Part shown: one piece after another, positions 46,078 to 59,209 of the stretch | Layout of the letters: every line of letters starts with the position of its first letter | Position numbering within the stretch: the first letter of the stretch is position 1 | Assembly (NCBI GenBank): GCA_963966185.1 | Contig: CAWZYM010000077.1 | Coordinates: forward strand, 402,001 to 466,000 | Reading direction: 5' to 3' | DNA from: Rhabditoides inermis | Lineage: Eukaryota; Nematoda; Chromadorea; Rhabditida; Rhabditidae | DNA length: 64,000 nt | Program-made: the position numbers and the translations under genes | The notes under the pieces: generated by a model | Seen by the model: the letters and a program-made list of their open reading frames with translations, nothing else | The model's database searches: none | Told to the model about the DNA's origin: nothing

Positions 46078-48135
46078 TTTGCAATTCAAATGAATTTTCC
46101 AATCCAGTACAACAAATAAAGCATAATTTGCATGTCAGGGAGATAGAATAGAATGCTGCAAACAAACTGGAAAGCGGGTTGGTAAAACTGACTTCTTTAT
46201 TTTATTCACGCAGCACTGTTCTAAATATGCTTGTATTTTGCATTTCAAATGAGTTTTCCAATCCAGTACAATAAAGTAAGCAAAATTTGCATGTCAGGGA
46301 GATAGAATAGAGTGCTGCAAACAAACTGGAAAGCGGGTTGGTGAAACTGACTTCTTTATTTTATTCACGCAGCACTGTTCTGAATATGCTTGTATTTTGC
46401 ATTTCAACTGATTTTTCCAATCCAGTACGACAAATAAAGCATAATTTGCATGTCAGGGAGATAGAATAGAGTGCTGCAAACAAACTGGAAAGCGGGTTGG
46501 TGAAACTGACTTCTTTATTTTATTCACGCAGCACTGTTCTGAATATACTTGTATTTTGCAATTCAAATGAATTTTCCAATCCAGTACAACAAATAAAGCA
46601 TAATTTGCATGTCAGGGAGATAGAATAGAGTGCTGCAAACAAACTGGAAAGCGGGTTGGTGAAACTGACTTCTTTATTTTATTCGCGCAGCACTGTTCTG
46701 AATATGCTTGTTATTTGCATTTCAAATGAATTTTCCAATCCAGTACAATAAAGTAAGCAAAATTTGCATGTCAGGGAGATAGAATAGAGTGCTGCAAACA
46801 AACTGGAAAGCGGGTTGGTGAAACTGACTTCTTTATTTTATTCACGCAGCACTGTTCTGAATATGCTTGTATTTTGCATTTCAACTGATTTTTCCAATCC
46901 AGTACGACAAATAAAGCATAATTTGCATGTCAGGGAGATAGAATAGAGTGCTGCAAACAAACTGGAAAGCGGGTTGGTGAAACTGACTTCTTTATTTTAT
47001 TCGCGCAGCACTGTTCTGAGTAGGCTTGTTTTTTGCATTTCAACTGATTTTTCCAATCCAGTACAACCAAGTAAGCATAATTTGCATGTCAGGGAGAGAG
47101 AATAGAGTGCTGCAAACAAACTGGAAAGCGGGTTGGTGAAACTGACTTCTTTATTTTATTCGCGCAGCGCTGTTCTGAATATGCTTGTATTTTGCATTTC
47201 AAATGAATTTTCCAATCCAGTACAACAAAGTAAGAGAGAATAGAGTGCTGCAAACAAACTGGAAAGCGGGTTGGTGAAACTGACTTCTTTATTTTATTCG
47301 CGCAGCACTGTTCTGAATATGCTTGTATTTTGCGTTTCAAATGAATTTTCCAATCCAGTACAACAAAGTAAGCATAGTTTGCATGTCAGGGAGATAGAAT
47401 AGAGCGCTGCAAACAAACTGGAAAGCGGGTTGGTGAAACTGACTTCTTTATTTTATTCGCGGAGCACTATTCTGAATATGCTTGTATTTTGCGTTTCAAA
47501 TGAATTTTCCAATCCAGTACAACAAAGTAAGCATAGTTTGCATGTCAGGGAGATAGAATAGAGCGCTGCAAACAAACTGGAAAGCGGGTTGGTGAAACTG
47601 ACTTCTTTATTTTATTCACGCAGCACTGTTCTGAATATGCTTGTATTTTGCGTTTCAAATGAATTTTCCAATCCAGTACAACAAAGTAAGCATAGTTTGC
47701 ATGTCAGGGAGATAGAATAGAGCGCTGCAAACAAACTGGAAAGCGGGTTGGTGAAACTGACTTCTTTATTATATTCGCGCAGCACTGTTCTGAATATGCT
47801 TGTATTTTGCATTTCAACTGATTTTTCCAATCCAGCACGACAAATAAAGCATAATTTGCATGTCAGGGAGATAGAATAGAGTGCTGCAAACAAACTGGAA
47901 AGCGGGTTGGTGAAACTGATTTCTTTATTTTATTCGCGCAGCACTGTTCTGAGTAGGCTTGTATTTTGCATTTCAACTGATTTTTCCAATCCAGTACAAC
48001 AAAGTAAGCATAATTTGCATGTCAGGGAGAAAGAATAGAGTGCAGAAAACAAACTGGAAAGCGGGTTGGTGAAACTTACTTCTTTATTTTATTCGCGCAG
48101 CACTGTTCTGAATATACTTGTATTTTGCAATTCAA
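46078..48135 (+). repeat. satellite interval 10 (13 monomers, one with a 21-bp deletion)
   Basis: Near 47231-47236 GTAAG joins directly to AGAGAATAG, removing the TTTGCATGTCAGGGA region of that monomer. The interval also has a run of three similar monomers with GCGTTTCAAATG (about 47330, 47490, 47650) joined by GAGCGCTGC. Confidence 0.95.
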
Positions 48136-49052
48136 GCATACAGTTCTTGAACAAATTTTGAGGAAGATGAATTGGGAGGACAAAGGAGTGAAGATTGATG
48201 GAGAGTACCTAAATCATCTACGGTATGCAGATGATGTGGTGCTATGCGCGCGGAGTAAGGAGACAGCACAGACAATGTTGAACGAGCTGAGTGGAGAAAG
48301 TGAACAATACGGGCTGCGGATCAGCCATAAGAAGACGAAGGCGCTAACGCTAGGATCCAACCGAACGATCACCCTTCGAGGAGTGCCACTGGAGACGGTC
48401 AGGTCGTTCAAGTACCTGGGAGTCGATATAAGCAAGGACAAGGACGTGACAGAAGTGGGAAGACGAATGGGGTGCGCATGGGGAGCCTTCAACAAGCATC
48501 GACGGTTTCTGACGCATAGGAGAGCGCCGATGAAGAGAAAGCTAGCAGTGATGTATGTATACGTGCGTACTGCCGGGAGCCCTCTACGGAAGCGAGGCGT
48601 GGGCGCTGACAGAGGAACAGAAGGAGGGACTGCGGCGGATGCAGCGAAGAATGGAGCGAGCGATGTTGAATGTGAGCTTGCGCGACAGGATGAGGAATAC
48701 GACTGTACGAGGACTGACGGGAATGAAGGACGTGATGGAGATTGCTTGGAGGAGAAAGGCGAGCTGGGCGAGGAAGGTGGCCAACTTCAACACCCGATGG
48801 TCGCGCCGAGTGACTGAGTGGAGGCCGTTTGGACAGAAGAGAAGAGTGGGAGCGCCGTATGTGAAGTGGAGCGACGACTTGGAGGAGATGATGGAGCGAC
48901 AAGGACTGAGCGGGGAGACCTGGACGAGACTAGCAAGAAGAGACGACTGCGACGAATGGAAGCGGATTATGCTCACGGGACCAGCTCCATAGCGAACCAA
49001 ACCATTGGAATGTGTATAGAGATTCTGGATAAAACTTTTGATTTGATTTTGA
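48136..49052 (+). mobile_element. satellite-borne RTE fragment, copy 11
   Basis: Two private changes: T to C giving KALTLG at about 48342, and A to C giving CACCCGATGG at about 48792. Confidence 0.95.
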
Positions 49053-51449
49053 TTTGCAATTCAAATGAATTTTCCAATCCAGTACAACAAATAAAGCATA
49101 ATTTGCATGTCAGGGAGATAGAATAGAATGCTGCAAACAAACTGGAAAGCGGGTCGGTAAAACTGACTTCTTTATTTTATTCACGCAGCACTGTTCTGAA
49201 TATGCTTGTATTTTGCATTTCAAATGAGTTTTCCAATCCAGTACAATAAAGTAAGCAAAATTTGCATGTCAGGGAGATAGAATAGAGTGCTGCAAACAAA
49301 CTGGAAAGCGGGTTGGTGAAACTGACTTCTTTATTTTATTCACGCAGCACTGTTCTGAATATGCTTGTATTTTGCATTTCAACTGATTTTTCCAATCCAG
49401 TACGACAAATAAAGCATAATTTGCATGTCAGGGAGATAGAATAGAGTGCTGCAAACAAACTTGAAAGCGGGTTGGTGAAACTGACTTCTTTATTTTATTC
49501 ACGCAGCACTGTTCTGAATATACTTGTATTTTGCAATTCAAATGAATTTTCCAATCCAGTACAACAAATAAAGCATAATTTGCATGTCAGGGAGATAGAA
49601 TAGAGTGCTGCAAACAAACTGGAAAGCGGGTTGGTGAAACTGACTTCTTTATTTTATTCACGCAGCACTGTTCTGAATATGCTTGTATTTTGCATTTCAA
49701 ATGAATTTTCCAATCCAGTACAATAAAGTAAGCAAAACTTGCATGTCAGGGAGATAGAATAGAGTGCTGCAAACAAACTGGAAAGCGGGTTGGTGAAACT
49801 GACTTCTTTATTTTATTCACGCAGCACTGTTCTGAATATGCTTGTTATTTGCATTTCAAATGAATTTTCCAATCCAGTACAATAAAGTAAGCAAAATTTG
49901 CATGTCAGGGAGATAGAATAGAGTGCTGCAAACAAACTGGAAAGCGGGTTGGTGAAACTGACTTCTTTATTTTATTCACGCAGCACTGTTCTGAATATGC
50001 TTGTATTTTGCATTTCAACTGATTTTTCCAATCCAGTACGACAAATAAAGCATAATTTGCATGTCAGGGAGATAGAATAGAGTGCTGCAAACAAACTGGA
50101 AAGCGGGTTGGTGAAACTGACTTCTTTATTTTATTCGCGCAGCACTGTTCTGAGTAGGCTTGTTTTTTGCATTTCAACTGATTTTTCCAATCCAGTACAA
50201 CCAAGTAAGCATAATTTGCATGTCAGGGAGAGAGAATAGAGTGCTGCAAACAAACTGGAAAGCGGGTTGGTGAAACTGACTTCTTTATTTTATTCGCGCA
50301 GCGCTGTTCTGAATATGCTTGTATTTTGCATTTCAAATGAATTTTCCAATCCAGTACAATAAAGTAAGCAAAATTTGCATGTCAGGGAGATAGAATAGAG
50401 TGCTGCAAACAAACTGGAAAGCGGGTTGGTGAAACTGACTTCTTTATTTTATTCGCGCAGCACTGTTCTGAATATGCTTGTATTTTGCATTTCAAATGAA
50501 TTTTCCAATCCAGTACAACAAAGTAAGCATAATTTGCATGTCAGGGAGATAGAATAGAGTGCTGCAAACAAACTGAAAAGCGGGTTGGTGAAACTGACTT
50601 CTTTATTTTATTCGCGCAGCACTGTTCTGAGTAGGCTTGTTTTTTGCATTTCAACTGATTTTTCCAATCCAGTACAACCAAGTAAGCATAATTTGCATGT
50701 CAGGGAGAAAGAATAGAGTGCTGCAAACAAACTGAGAAGCGGGTTGGTGAAACTGACTTCTTTATTTTATTCGCGCAGCACTGTTCTGAATATGCTTGTA
50801 TTTTGCATTTCAAAAGAATTTTCCAATCCAGTACAACAAAGTAAGCATAATTTGCATGTCAGGGAGATAGAATAGAGTGCTGCAAACAAACTGGAAAGCG
50901 GGTTGGTGAAACTGACTTCTTTATTATATTCGCGCAGCACTGTTCTGAATATGCTTGTATTTTGCATTTCAAAAGAATTTTCCAATCCAGTACAACAAAG
51001 TAAGCATAATTTGCATGTCAGGGAGATAGAATAGAGTGCTGCAAACAAACTGGAAAGCGGGTTGGTGAAACTGACTTCTTTATTATATTCGCGCAGCACT
51101 GTTCTGAGAAGGCTTGTATTTTGCATTTCAAAAGAATTTTCCAATCCAGTACAACAAAGTAAGCATAATTTGCATGTCAGGGAGATAGAATAGAGTGCTG
51201 CAAACAAACTGGAAAGCAGGTTGGTGAAACTGACTTCTTTATTATATTCGCGCAGCACTGTTCTGAGTAGGCTTGTATTTTGCATTTCAACTGATTTTTC
51301 CAATCCAGTACAACAAAGTAAGCATAATTTGCATGTCAGGGAGAAAGAATAGAGTGCAGAAAACAAACTGGAAAGCGGGTTGGTGAAACTTACTTCTTTA
51401 TTTTATTCGCGCAGCACTGTTCTGAATATACTTGTATTTTGCAATTCAA
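49053..51449 (+). repeat. satellite interval 11 (15 monomers)
   Basis: Exactly 15 x 159 bp plus 12 bp. Near its end four successive monomers keep the same minus-strand frame open (50767-51366, 199 codons), because three of them have TTATATTC in place of TTATTTTATTC, which removes a stop. Confidence 0.95.
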
Positions 51450-52366
51450 GCATACAGTTCTTGAACAAATTTTGAGGAAGATGAATTGGGAGGACAAAGG
51501 AGTGAAGATTGATGGAGAGTACCTAAATCATCTACGGTATGCAGATGATGTGGTGCTATGCGCGCGGAGTAAGGAGACAGCACAGACAATGTTGAACGAG
51601 CTGAGTGGAGAAAGTGAACAATACGGGCTGCGGATCAGCCATAAGAAGACGAAGGTGCTAACGCTAGGATCCAACCGAACGATCACCCTTCGAGGAGTGC
51701 CACTGGAGACGGTCAGGTCGTTCAAGTACCTGGGAGTCGATATAAGCAAGGACAAGGACGTGACAGAAGTGGGAAGACGAATGGGGTGCGCATGGGGAGC
51801 CTTCAACAAGCATCGACGGTTTCTGACGCATAGGAGAGCGCCGATGAAGAGAAAGCTAGCAGTGATGTATGTATACGTGCGTACTGCCGGGAGCCCTCTA
51901 CGGAAGCGAGGCGTGGGCGCTGACAGAGGAACAGAAGGAGGGACTGCGGCGGATGCAGCGAAGAATGGAGCGAGCGATGTTGAATGTGAGCTTGCGCGAC
52001 AGGATGAGGAATACGACTGTACGAGGACTGACGGGAATGAAGGACGTGATGGAGATTGCTTGGAGGAGAAAGGCGAGCTGGGCGAGGAAGGTGGCCAACT
52101 TCAACAACCGATGGTCGCGCCGAGTGACTGAGTGGAGGCCGTTTGGACAGAAGAGAAGAGTGGGAGCGCCGTATGTGAAGTGGAGCGACGACTTGGAGGA
52201 GATGATGGAGCGACAAGGACTGAGCGGGGAGACCTGGACGAGACTAGCAAGAAGAGACGACTGCGACGAATGGAAGCGGATTATGCTCACGGGACCAGCT
52301 CCATCGCGAACCAAACCATTGGAATGTGTATAGAGATTCTGGATAAAACTTTTGATTTGATTTTGA
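51450..52366 (+). mobile_element. satellite-borne RTE fragment, copy 12
   Basis: The C-terminal stop TAG is changed to TCG at about 52304-52306, extending that frame by nine codons to a TAG at 52331-52333. The fragment was already non-coding in practice, so this has no evident effect. Confidence 0.95.
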
Positions 52367-53175
52367 TTTGCAATTCAAATGAATTTTCCAATCCAGTACA
52401 ACAAATAAAGCATAATTTGCATGTCAGGGAGATAGAATAGAATGCTGCAAACAAACTGGAAAGCGGGTTGGTGAAACTGACTTCTTTATTTTATTCACGC
52501 AGCACTGTTCTGAATATGCTTGTATTTTGCATTTCAAATGAGTTTTCCAATCCAGTACAATAAAGTAAGCAAAATTTGCATGTCAGGGAGATAGAATAGA
52601 GTGCTGCAAACAAACTGGAAAGCGGGTTGGTGAAACTGACTTCTTTTATTTTATTCACGCAGCACTGTTCTGAATATGCTTGTGTTTTGCATTTCAAAAG
52701 AATTTTCCAATCCAGTACAACGAAGTAAGCATAATTTGCATGTCAGGGAGATAGAATAGAGTGCTGCAAACAAACTGGAAAGCGGGTTGGTGAAACTGAC
52801 TTCTTTTATTTTATTCGCGCAGCACTGTTCTGAGAAGGCTTGTATTTTGCATTTCAACTGATTTTTCCAATCCAGCACGACAAATAAAGCATAATTTGCA
52901 TGTCAGGGAGAAAGAATAGAGTGCAGAAAACAAACTGGAAAGCGGGTTGGTGAAACTGATTTCTTTATTTTATTCGCGCAGCACTGTTCTGAGTAGGCTT
53001 GTATTTTGCATTTCAACTGATTTTTCCAATCCAGTACAACAAAGTAAGCATAATTTGCATGTCAGGGAGAAAGAATAGAGTGCAGAAAACAAACTGGAAA
53101 GCGGGTTGGTGAAACTGACTTCTTTATTTTATTCGCGCAGCACTGTTCTGAATATACTTGTATTTTGCAATTCAA
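52367..53175 (+). repeat. satellite interval 12 (5 monomers, +2 bp)
   Basis: The shortest interval. Both extra bases are T in TTCTTT runs (near 52643 and 52803). The final two monomers both carry GAGTGCAGAAAAC, so the junction-proximal monomer has itself been duplicated. Confidence 0.95.
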
Positions 53176-53852
53176 GCATACAGTTCTTGAACAAATTTTG
53201 AGGAAGATGAATTGGGAGGACAAAGGAGTGAAGATTGATGGAGAGTACCTAAATCATCTACGGTATGCAGATGATGTGGTGCTATGCGCGCGGAGTAAGG
53301 AGACAGCACAGACAATGTTGAACGAGCTGAGTGGAGAAAGTGAACAATACGGGCTGCGGATCAGCCATAAGAAGACGAAGGTGCTAACGCTAGGATCCAA
53401 CCGAACGATCACCCTTCGAGGAGTGCCACTGGAGACGGTCAGGTCGTTCAAGTACCTGGGAGTCGATATAAGCAAGGACAAGGACGTGACAGAAGTGGGA
53501 AGACGAATGGGGTGCGCATGGGGAGCCTTCAACAAGCATCGACGGTTTCTGGAGAAAGGCGAGCTGGGCGAGGAAGGTGGCCAACTTCAACAACCGATGG
53601 TCGCGCCGAGTGACTGAGTGGAGGCCGTTTGGACAGAAGAGAAGAGTGGGAGCGCCGTATGTGAAGTGGAGCGACGACTTGGAGGAGATGATGGAGCGAC
53701 AAGGACTGAGCGGGGAGACCTGGACGAGACTAGCAAGAAGAGACGACTGCGACGAATGGAAGCGGATTATGCTCACGGGACCAGCTCCATAGCGAACCAA
53801 ACCATTGGAATGTGTATAGAGATTCTGGATAAAACTTTTGATTTGATTTTGA
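53176..53852 (+). mobile_element. satellite-borne RTE fragment, copy 13 (240-bp deletion)
   Basis: The only copy with a large internal change: 240 bp are missing at 53550/53551, where GGTTTCT joins GGAGAAAGG. The loss includes the 4-bp duplication that shifts the frame in the others. It is a multiple of three, so the leading frame runs on unchanged to the same downstream stop; it does not restore a polymerase. One or two bases of microhomology (G/GG) are present at the break. Confidence 0.95.
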
Positions 53853-55931
53853 TTTGCAATTCAAATGAATTTTCCAATCCAGTACAACAAATAAAGCATA
53901 ATTTGCATGTCAGGGAGATAGAATAGAATGCTGCAAACAAACTGGAAAGCGGGTTGGTGAAACTGACTTCTTTATTTTATTCACGCAGCACTGTTCTGAA
54001 TATGCTTGTATTTTGCATTTCAAATGAGTTTTCCAATCCAGTACAACAAAGTAAGCAAAATTTGCATGTCAGGGAGATAGAATAGAGTGCTGCAAACAAA
54101 CTGGAAAGCGGGTTGGTGAAACTGACTTCTTTATTTTATTCACGCAGCACTGTTCTGAATATGCTTGTATTTTGCATTTCAACTGATTTTTCCAATCCAG
54201 TACGACAAATAAAGCATAATTTGCATGTCAGGGAGATAGAATAGAGTGCTGCAAACAAACTGGAAAGCGGGTTGGTGAAACTGACTTCTTTATTTTATTC
54301 ACGCAGCACTGTTCTGAATATACTTGTATTTTGCAATTCAAATGAATTTTCCAATCCAGTACAACAAATAAAGCATAATTTGCATGTCAGGGAGATAGAA
54401 TAGAGTGCTGCAAACAAACTGGAAAGCGGGTTGGTGAAACTGACTTCTTTATTTTATTCACGCAGCACTGTTCTGAATATGCTTGTATTTTGCATTTCAA
54501 ATGAATTTTCCAATCCAGTACAATAAAGTAAGCAAAACTTGCATGTCAGGGAGATAGAATAGAGTGCTGCAAACAAACTGGAAAGCGGGTTGGTGAAACT
54601 GACTTCTTTATTTTATTCACGCAGCACTGTTCTGAATATGCTTGTTATTTGCATTTCAAATGAATTTTCCAATCCAGTACAATAAAGTAAGCAAAATTTG
54701 CATGTCAGGGAGATAGAATAGAGTGCTGCAAACAAACTGGAAAGCGGGTTGGTGAAACTGACTTCTTTATTTTATTCACGCAGCACTGTTCTGAATATGC
54801 TTGTATTTTGCATTTCAACTGATTTTTCCAATCCAGTACGACAAATAAAGCATAATTTGCATGTCAGGGAGATAGAATAGAGTGCTGCAAACAAACTGGA
54901 AAGCGGGTTGGTGAAACTGACTTCTTTATTTTATTCGCGCAGCACTGTTCTGAGTAGGCTTGTTTTTTGCATTTCAACTGATTTTTCCAATCCAGTACAA
55001 CCAAGTAAGCATAATTTGCATGTCAGGGAGAGAGAATAGAGTGCTGCAAACAAACTGGAAAGCGGGTTGGTGAAACTGACTTCTTTATTTTATTCGCGCA
55101 GCACTGTTCTGAATATGCTTGTATTTTGCATTTCAAATGAATTTTCCAATCCAGTACAATAAAGTAAGCAAAATTTGCATGTCAGGGAGATAGAATAGAG
55201 TGCTGCAAACAAACTGGAAAGCGGGTTGGTGAAACTGACTTCTTTATTTTATTCGCGCAGCACTGTTCTGAATATGCTTGTATTTTGCATTTCAAATGAA
55301 TTTTCCAGTCCAGTACAACAAAGTAAGCATAATTTGCATGTCAGGGAGATAGAATAGAGTGCTGCAAACAAACTGAAAAGCGGGTTGGTGAAACTGACTT
55401 CTTTATTTTATTCGCGCAGCACTGTTCTGAGTAGGCTTGTTTTTTGCATTTCAACTGATTTTTCCAATCCAGTACAACCAAGTAAGCATAATTTGCATGT
55501 CAGGGAGAGAGAATAGAGTGCTGCAAACAAACTGGAAAGCAGGTTGGTGAAACTGACTTCTTTATTATATTCGCGCAGCACTGTTCTGAGAAGGCTTGTA
55601 TTTTGCATTTCAACTGATTTTTCCAATCCAGCACGACAAATAAAGCATAATTTGCATGTCAGGGAGATAGAATAGAGTGCTGCAAACAAACTGGAAAGCG
55701 GGTTGGTGAAACTGATTTCTTTATTTTATTCGCGCAGCACTGTTCTGAGTAGGCTTGTATTTTGCATTTCAACTGATTTTTCCAATCCAGTACAACAAAG
55801 TAAGCATAATTTGCATGTCAGGGAGAAAGAATAGAGTGCAGAAAACAAACTGGAAAGCGGGTTGGTGAAACTTACTTCTTTATTTTATTCGCGCAGCACT
55901 GTTCTGAATATACTTGTATTTTGCAATTCAA
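53853..55931 (+). repeat. satellite interval 13 (13 monomers)
   Basis: Exactly 13 x 159 bp plus 12 bp. Full ordered module with the empty-site monomer at 54330, followed by the alternating dimers. Confidence 0.95.
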
Positions 55932-56848
55932 GCATACAGTTCTTGAACAAATTTTGAGGAAGATGAATTGGGAGGACAAAGGAGTGAAGATTGATGGAGA
56001 GTACCTAAATCATCTACGGTATGCAGATGATGTGGTGCTATGCGCGCGGAGTAAGGAGACAGCACAGACAATGTTGAACGAGCTGAGTGGAGAAAGTGAA
56101 CAATACGGGCTGCGGATCAGCCATAAGAAGACGAAGGTGCTAACGCTAGGATCCAACCGAACGATCACCCTTCGAGGAGTGCCACTGGAGACGGTCAGGT
56201 CGTTCAAGTACCTGGGAGTCGATATAAGCAAGGACAAGGACGTGACAGAAGTGGGAAGACGAATGGGGTGCGCATGGGGAGCCTTCAACAAGCATCGACG
56301 GTTTCTGACGCATAGGAGAGCGCCGATGAAGAGAAAGCTAGCAGTGATGTATGTATACGTGCGTACTGCCGGGAGCCCTCTACGGAAGCGAGGCGTGGGC
56401 GCTGACAGAGGAACAGAAGGAGGGACTGCGGCGGATGCAGCGAAGAATGGAGCGAGCGATGTTGAATGTGAGCTTGCGCGACAGGATGAGGAATACGACT
56501 GTACGAGGACTGACGGGAATGAAGGACGTGATGGAGATTGCTTGGAGGAGAAAGGCGAGCTGGGCGAGGAAGGTGGCCAACTTCAACAACCGATGGTCGC
56601 GCCGAGTGACTGAGTGGAGGCCGTTTGGACAGAAGAGAAGAGTGGGAGCGCCGTATGTGAAGTGGAGCGACGACTTGGAGGAGATGATGGAGCGACAAGG
56701 ACTGAGCGGGGACACCTGGACGATACTAGCAAGAAGAGACGACTGCGACGAATGGAAGCGGATTATGCTCACGGGACCAGCTCCATAGCGAACCAAACCA
56801 TTGGAATGTGTATAGAGATTCTGGATAAAACTTTTGATTTGATTTTGA
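55932..56848 (+). mobile_element. satellite-borne RTE fragment, copy 14
   Basis: Two private changes only 11 bp apart, at 56713 (G to C) and 56724 (G to T), in the C-terminal coding part. Otherwise as copy 1. Confidence 0.95.
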
Positions 56849-58292
56849 TTTGCAATTCAAATGAATTTTCCAATCCAGTACAACAAATAAAGCATAATTT
56901 GCATGTCAGGGAGATAGAATAGAGTGCTGCAAACAAACTGGAAAGCGGGTTGGTGAAACTGACTTCTTTATTTTATTCGCGCAGCACTGTTCTGAATATG
57001 CTTGTATTTTGCATTTCAAATGAATTTTCCAATCCAGTACAACAAAGTAAGCATAATTTGCATGTCAGGGAGATAGAATAGAGTGCTGCAAACAAACTGA
57101 AAAGCGGGTTGGTGAAACTGACTTCTTTATTTTATTCGCGCAGCACTGTTCTGAGTAGGCTTGTTTTTTGCATTTCAACTGATTTTTCCAATCCAGTACA
57201 ACCAAGTAAGCATAATTTGCATGTCAGGGAGAGAGAATAGAGTGCTGCAAACAAACTGGAAAGCGGGTTGGTGAAACTGACTTCTTTATTTTATTCGCGC
57301 AGCACTGTTCTGAATATGCTTGTATTTTGCATTTCAAATGAATTTTCCAATCCAGTACAACAAAGTAAGCATAATTTGCATGTCAGGGAGATAGAATAGA
57401 GTGCTGCAAACAAACTGAAAAGCGGGTTGGTGAAACTGACTTCTTTATTTTATTCGCGCAGCACTGTTCTGAGTAGGCTTGTTTTTTGCATTTCAACTGA
57501 TTTTTCCAATCCAGTACAACCAAGTAAGCATAATTTGCATGTCAGGGAGAGAGAATAGAGTGCTGCAAACAAACTGGAAAGCGGGTTGGTGAAACTGACT
57601 TCTTTATTTTATTCGCGCAGCACTGTTCTGAATATGCTTGTATTTTGCGTTTCAAATGAATTTTCCAATCCAGTACAACAAAGTAAGCATAGTTTGCATG
57701 TCAGGGAGATAGAATAGAGTGCTGCAAACAAACTGGAAAGCGGGTTGGTGAAACTGACTTCTTTTATTTTATTCACGCAGCACTGTTCTGAATATGCTTG
57801 TGTTTTGCATTTCAAAAGAATTTTCCAATCCAGTACAACAAAGTAAGCATAGTTTGCATGTCAGGGAGATAGAATAGAGTGCTGCAAACAAACTGAGAAG
57901 CGGGTTGGTGAAACTGACTTCTTTATTATATTCGCGCAGCACTGTTCTGAGAAGGCTTGTATTTTGCATTTCAACTGATTTTTCCAATCCAGCACGACAA
58001 ATAAAGCATAATTTGCATGTCAGGGAGATAGAATAGAGTGCTGCAAACAAACTGGAAAGCGGGTTGGTGAAACTGATTTCTTTATTTTATTCGCGCAGCA
58101 CTGTTCTGAGTAGGCTTGTATTTTGCATTTCAACTGATTTTTCCAATCCAGTACAACAAAGTAAGCATAATTTGCATGTCAGGGAGAAAGAATAGAGTGC
58201 AGAAAACAAACTGGAAAGCGGGTTGGTGAAACTTACTTCTTTATTTTATTCGCGCAGCACTGTTCTGAATATACTTGTATTTTGCAATTCAA
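56849..58292 (+). repeat. satellite interval 14 (9 monomers, +1 bp)
   Basis: Begins directly with alternating dimers; the first monomer has AGAGTGCTGC where other copies have AGAATGCTGC. The extra base is a T in the TTCTTT run near 57763. Confidence 0.95.
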
Positions 58293-59209
58293 GCATACAG
58301 TTCTTGAACAAATTTTGAGGAAGATGAATTGGGAGGACAAAGGAGTGAAGGTTGATGGAGAGTACCTAAATCATCTACGGTATGCAGATGATGTGGTGCT
58401 ATGCGCTCGGAGTAAGGAGACAGCACAGACAATGTTGAACGAGCTGAGTGGAGAAAGTGAACAATACGGGCTGCGGATCAGCCATAAGAAGACGAAGGTG
58501 CTAACGCTAGGATCCAACCGAACGATCACCCTTCGAGGAGTGCCACTGGAGACGGTCAGGTCGTTCAAGTACCTGGGAGTCGATATAAGCAAGGACAAGG
58601 ACGTGACAGAAGTGGGAAGACGAATGGGGTGCGCATGGGGAGCCTTCAACAAGCATCGACGGTTTCTGACGCATAGGAGAGCGCCGATGAAGAGAAAGCT
58701 AGCAGTGATGTATGTATACGTGCGTACTGCCGGGAGCCCTCTACGGAAGCGAGGCGTGGGCGCTGACAGAGGAACAGAAGGAGGGACTGCGGCGGATGCA
58801 GCGAAGAATGGAGCGAGCGATGTTGAATGTGAGCTTGCGCGACAGGATGAGGAATACGACTGTACGAGGACTGACGGGAATGAAGGACGTGATGGAGATT
58901 GCTTGGAGGAGAAAGGCGAGCTGGGCGAGGAAGGTGGCCAACTTCAACAACCGATGGTCGCGCCGAGTGACTGAGTGGAGGCCGTTTGGACAGAAGAGAA
59001 GAGTGGGAGCGCCGTATGTGAAGTGGAGCGACGACTTGGAGGAGATGATGGAGCGACAAGGACTGAGCGGGGAGACCTGGACGAGACTAGCAAGAAGAGA
59101 CGACTGCGACGAATGGAAGCGGATTATGCTCACGGGACCAGCTCCATAGCGAACCAAACCATTGGAATGTGTATAGAGATTCTGGATAAAACTTTTGATT
59201 TGATTTTGA
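58293..59209 (+). mobile_element. satellite-borne RTE fragment, copy 15
   Basis: Shares the KVDG and GCTCGG variants with copies 4 and 5, although more than 27 kb away. Confidence 0.95.

Noticed and set aside
50767..51366. A 199-codon Cys/Leu-rich minus-strand frame that looks like a repeat protein
   Set aside because: It is four satellite monomers read in one frame. Most monomers carry stops in this frame, and no start signal or codon bias is evident.
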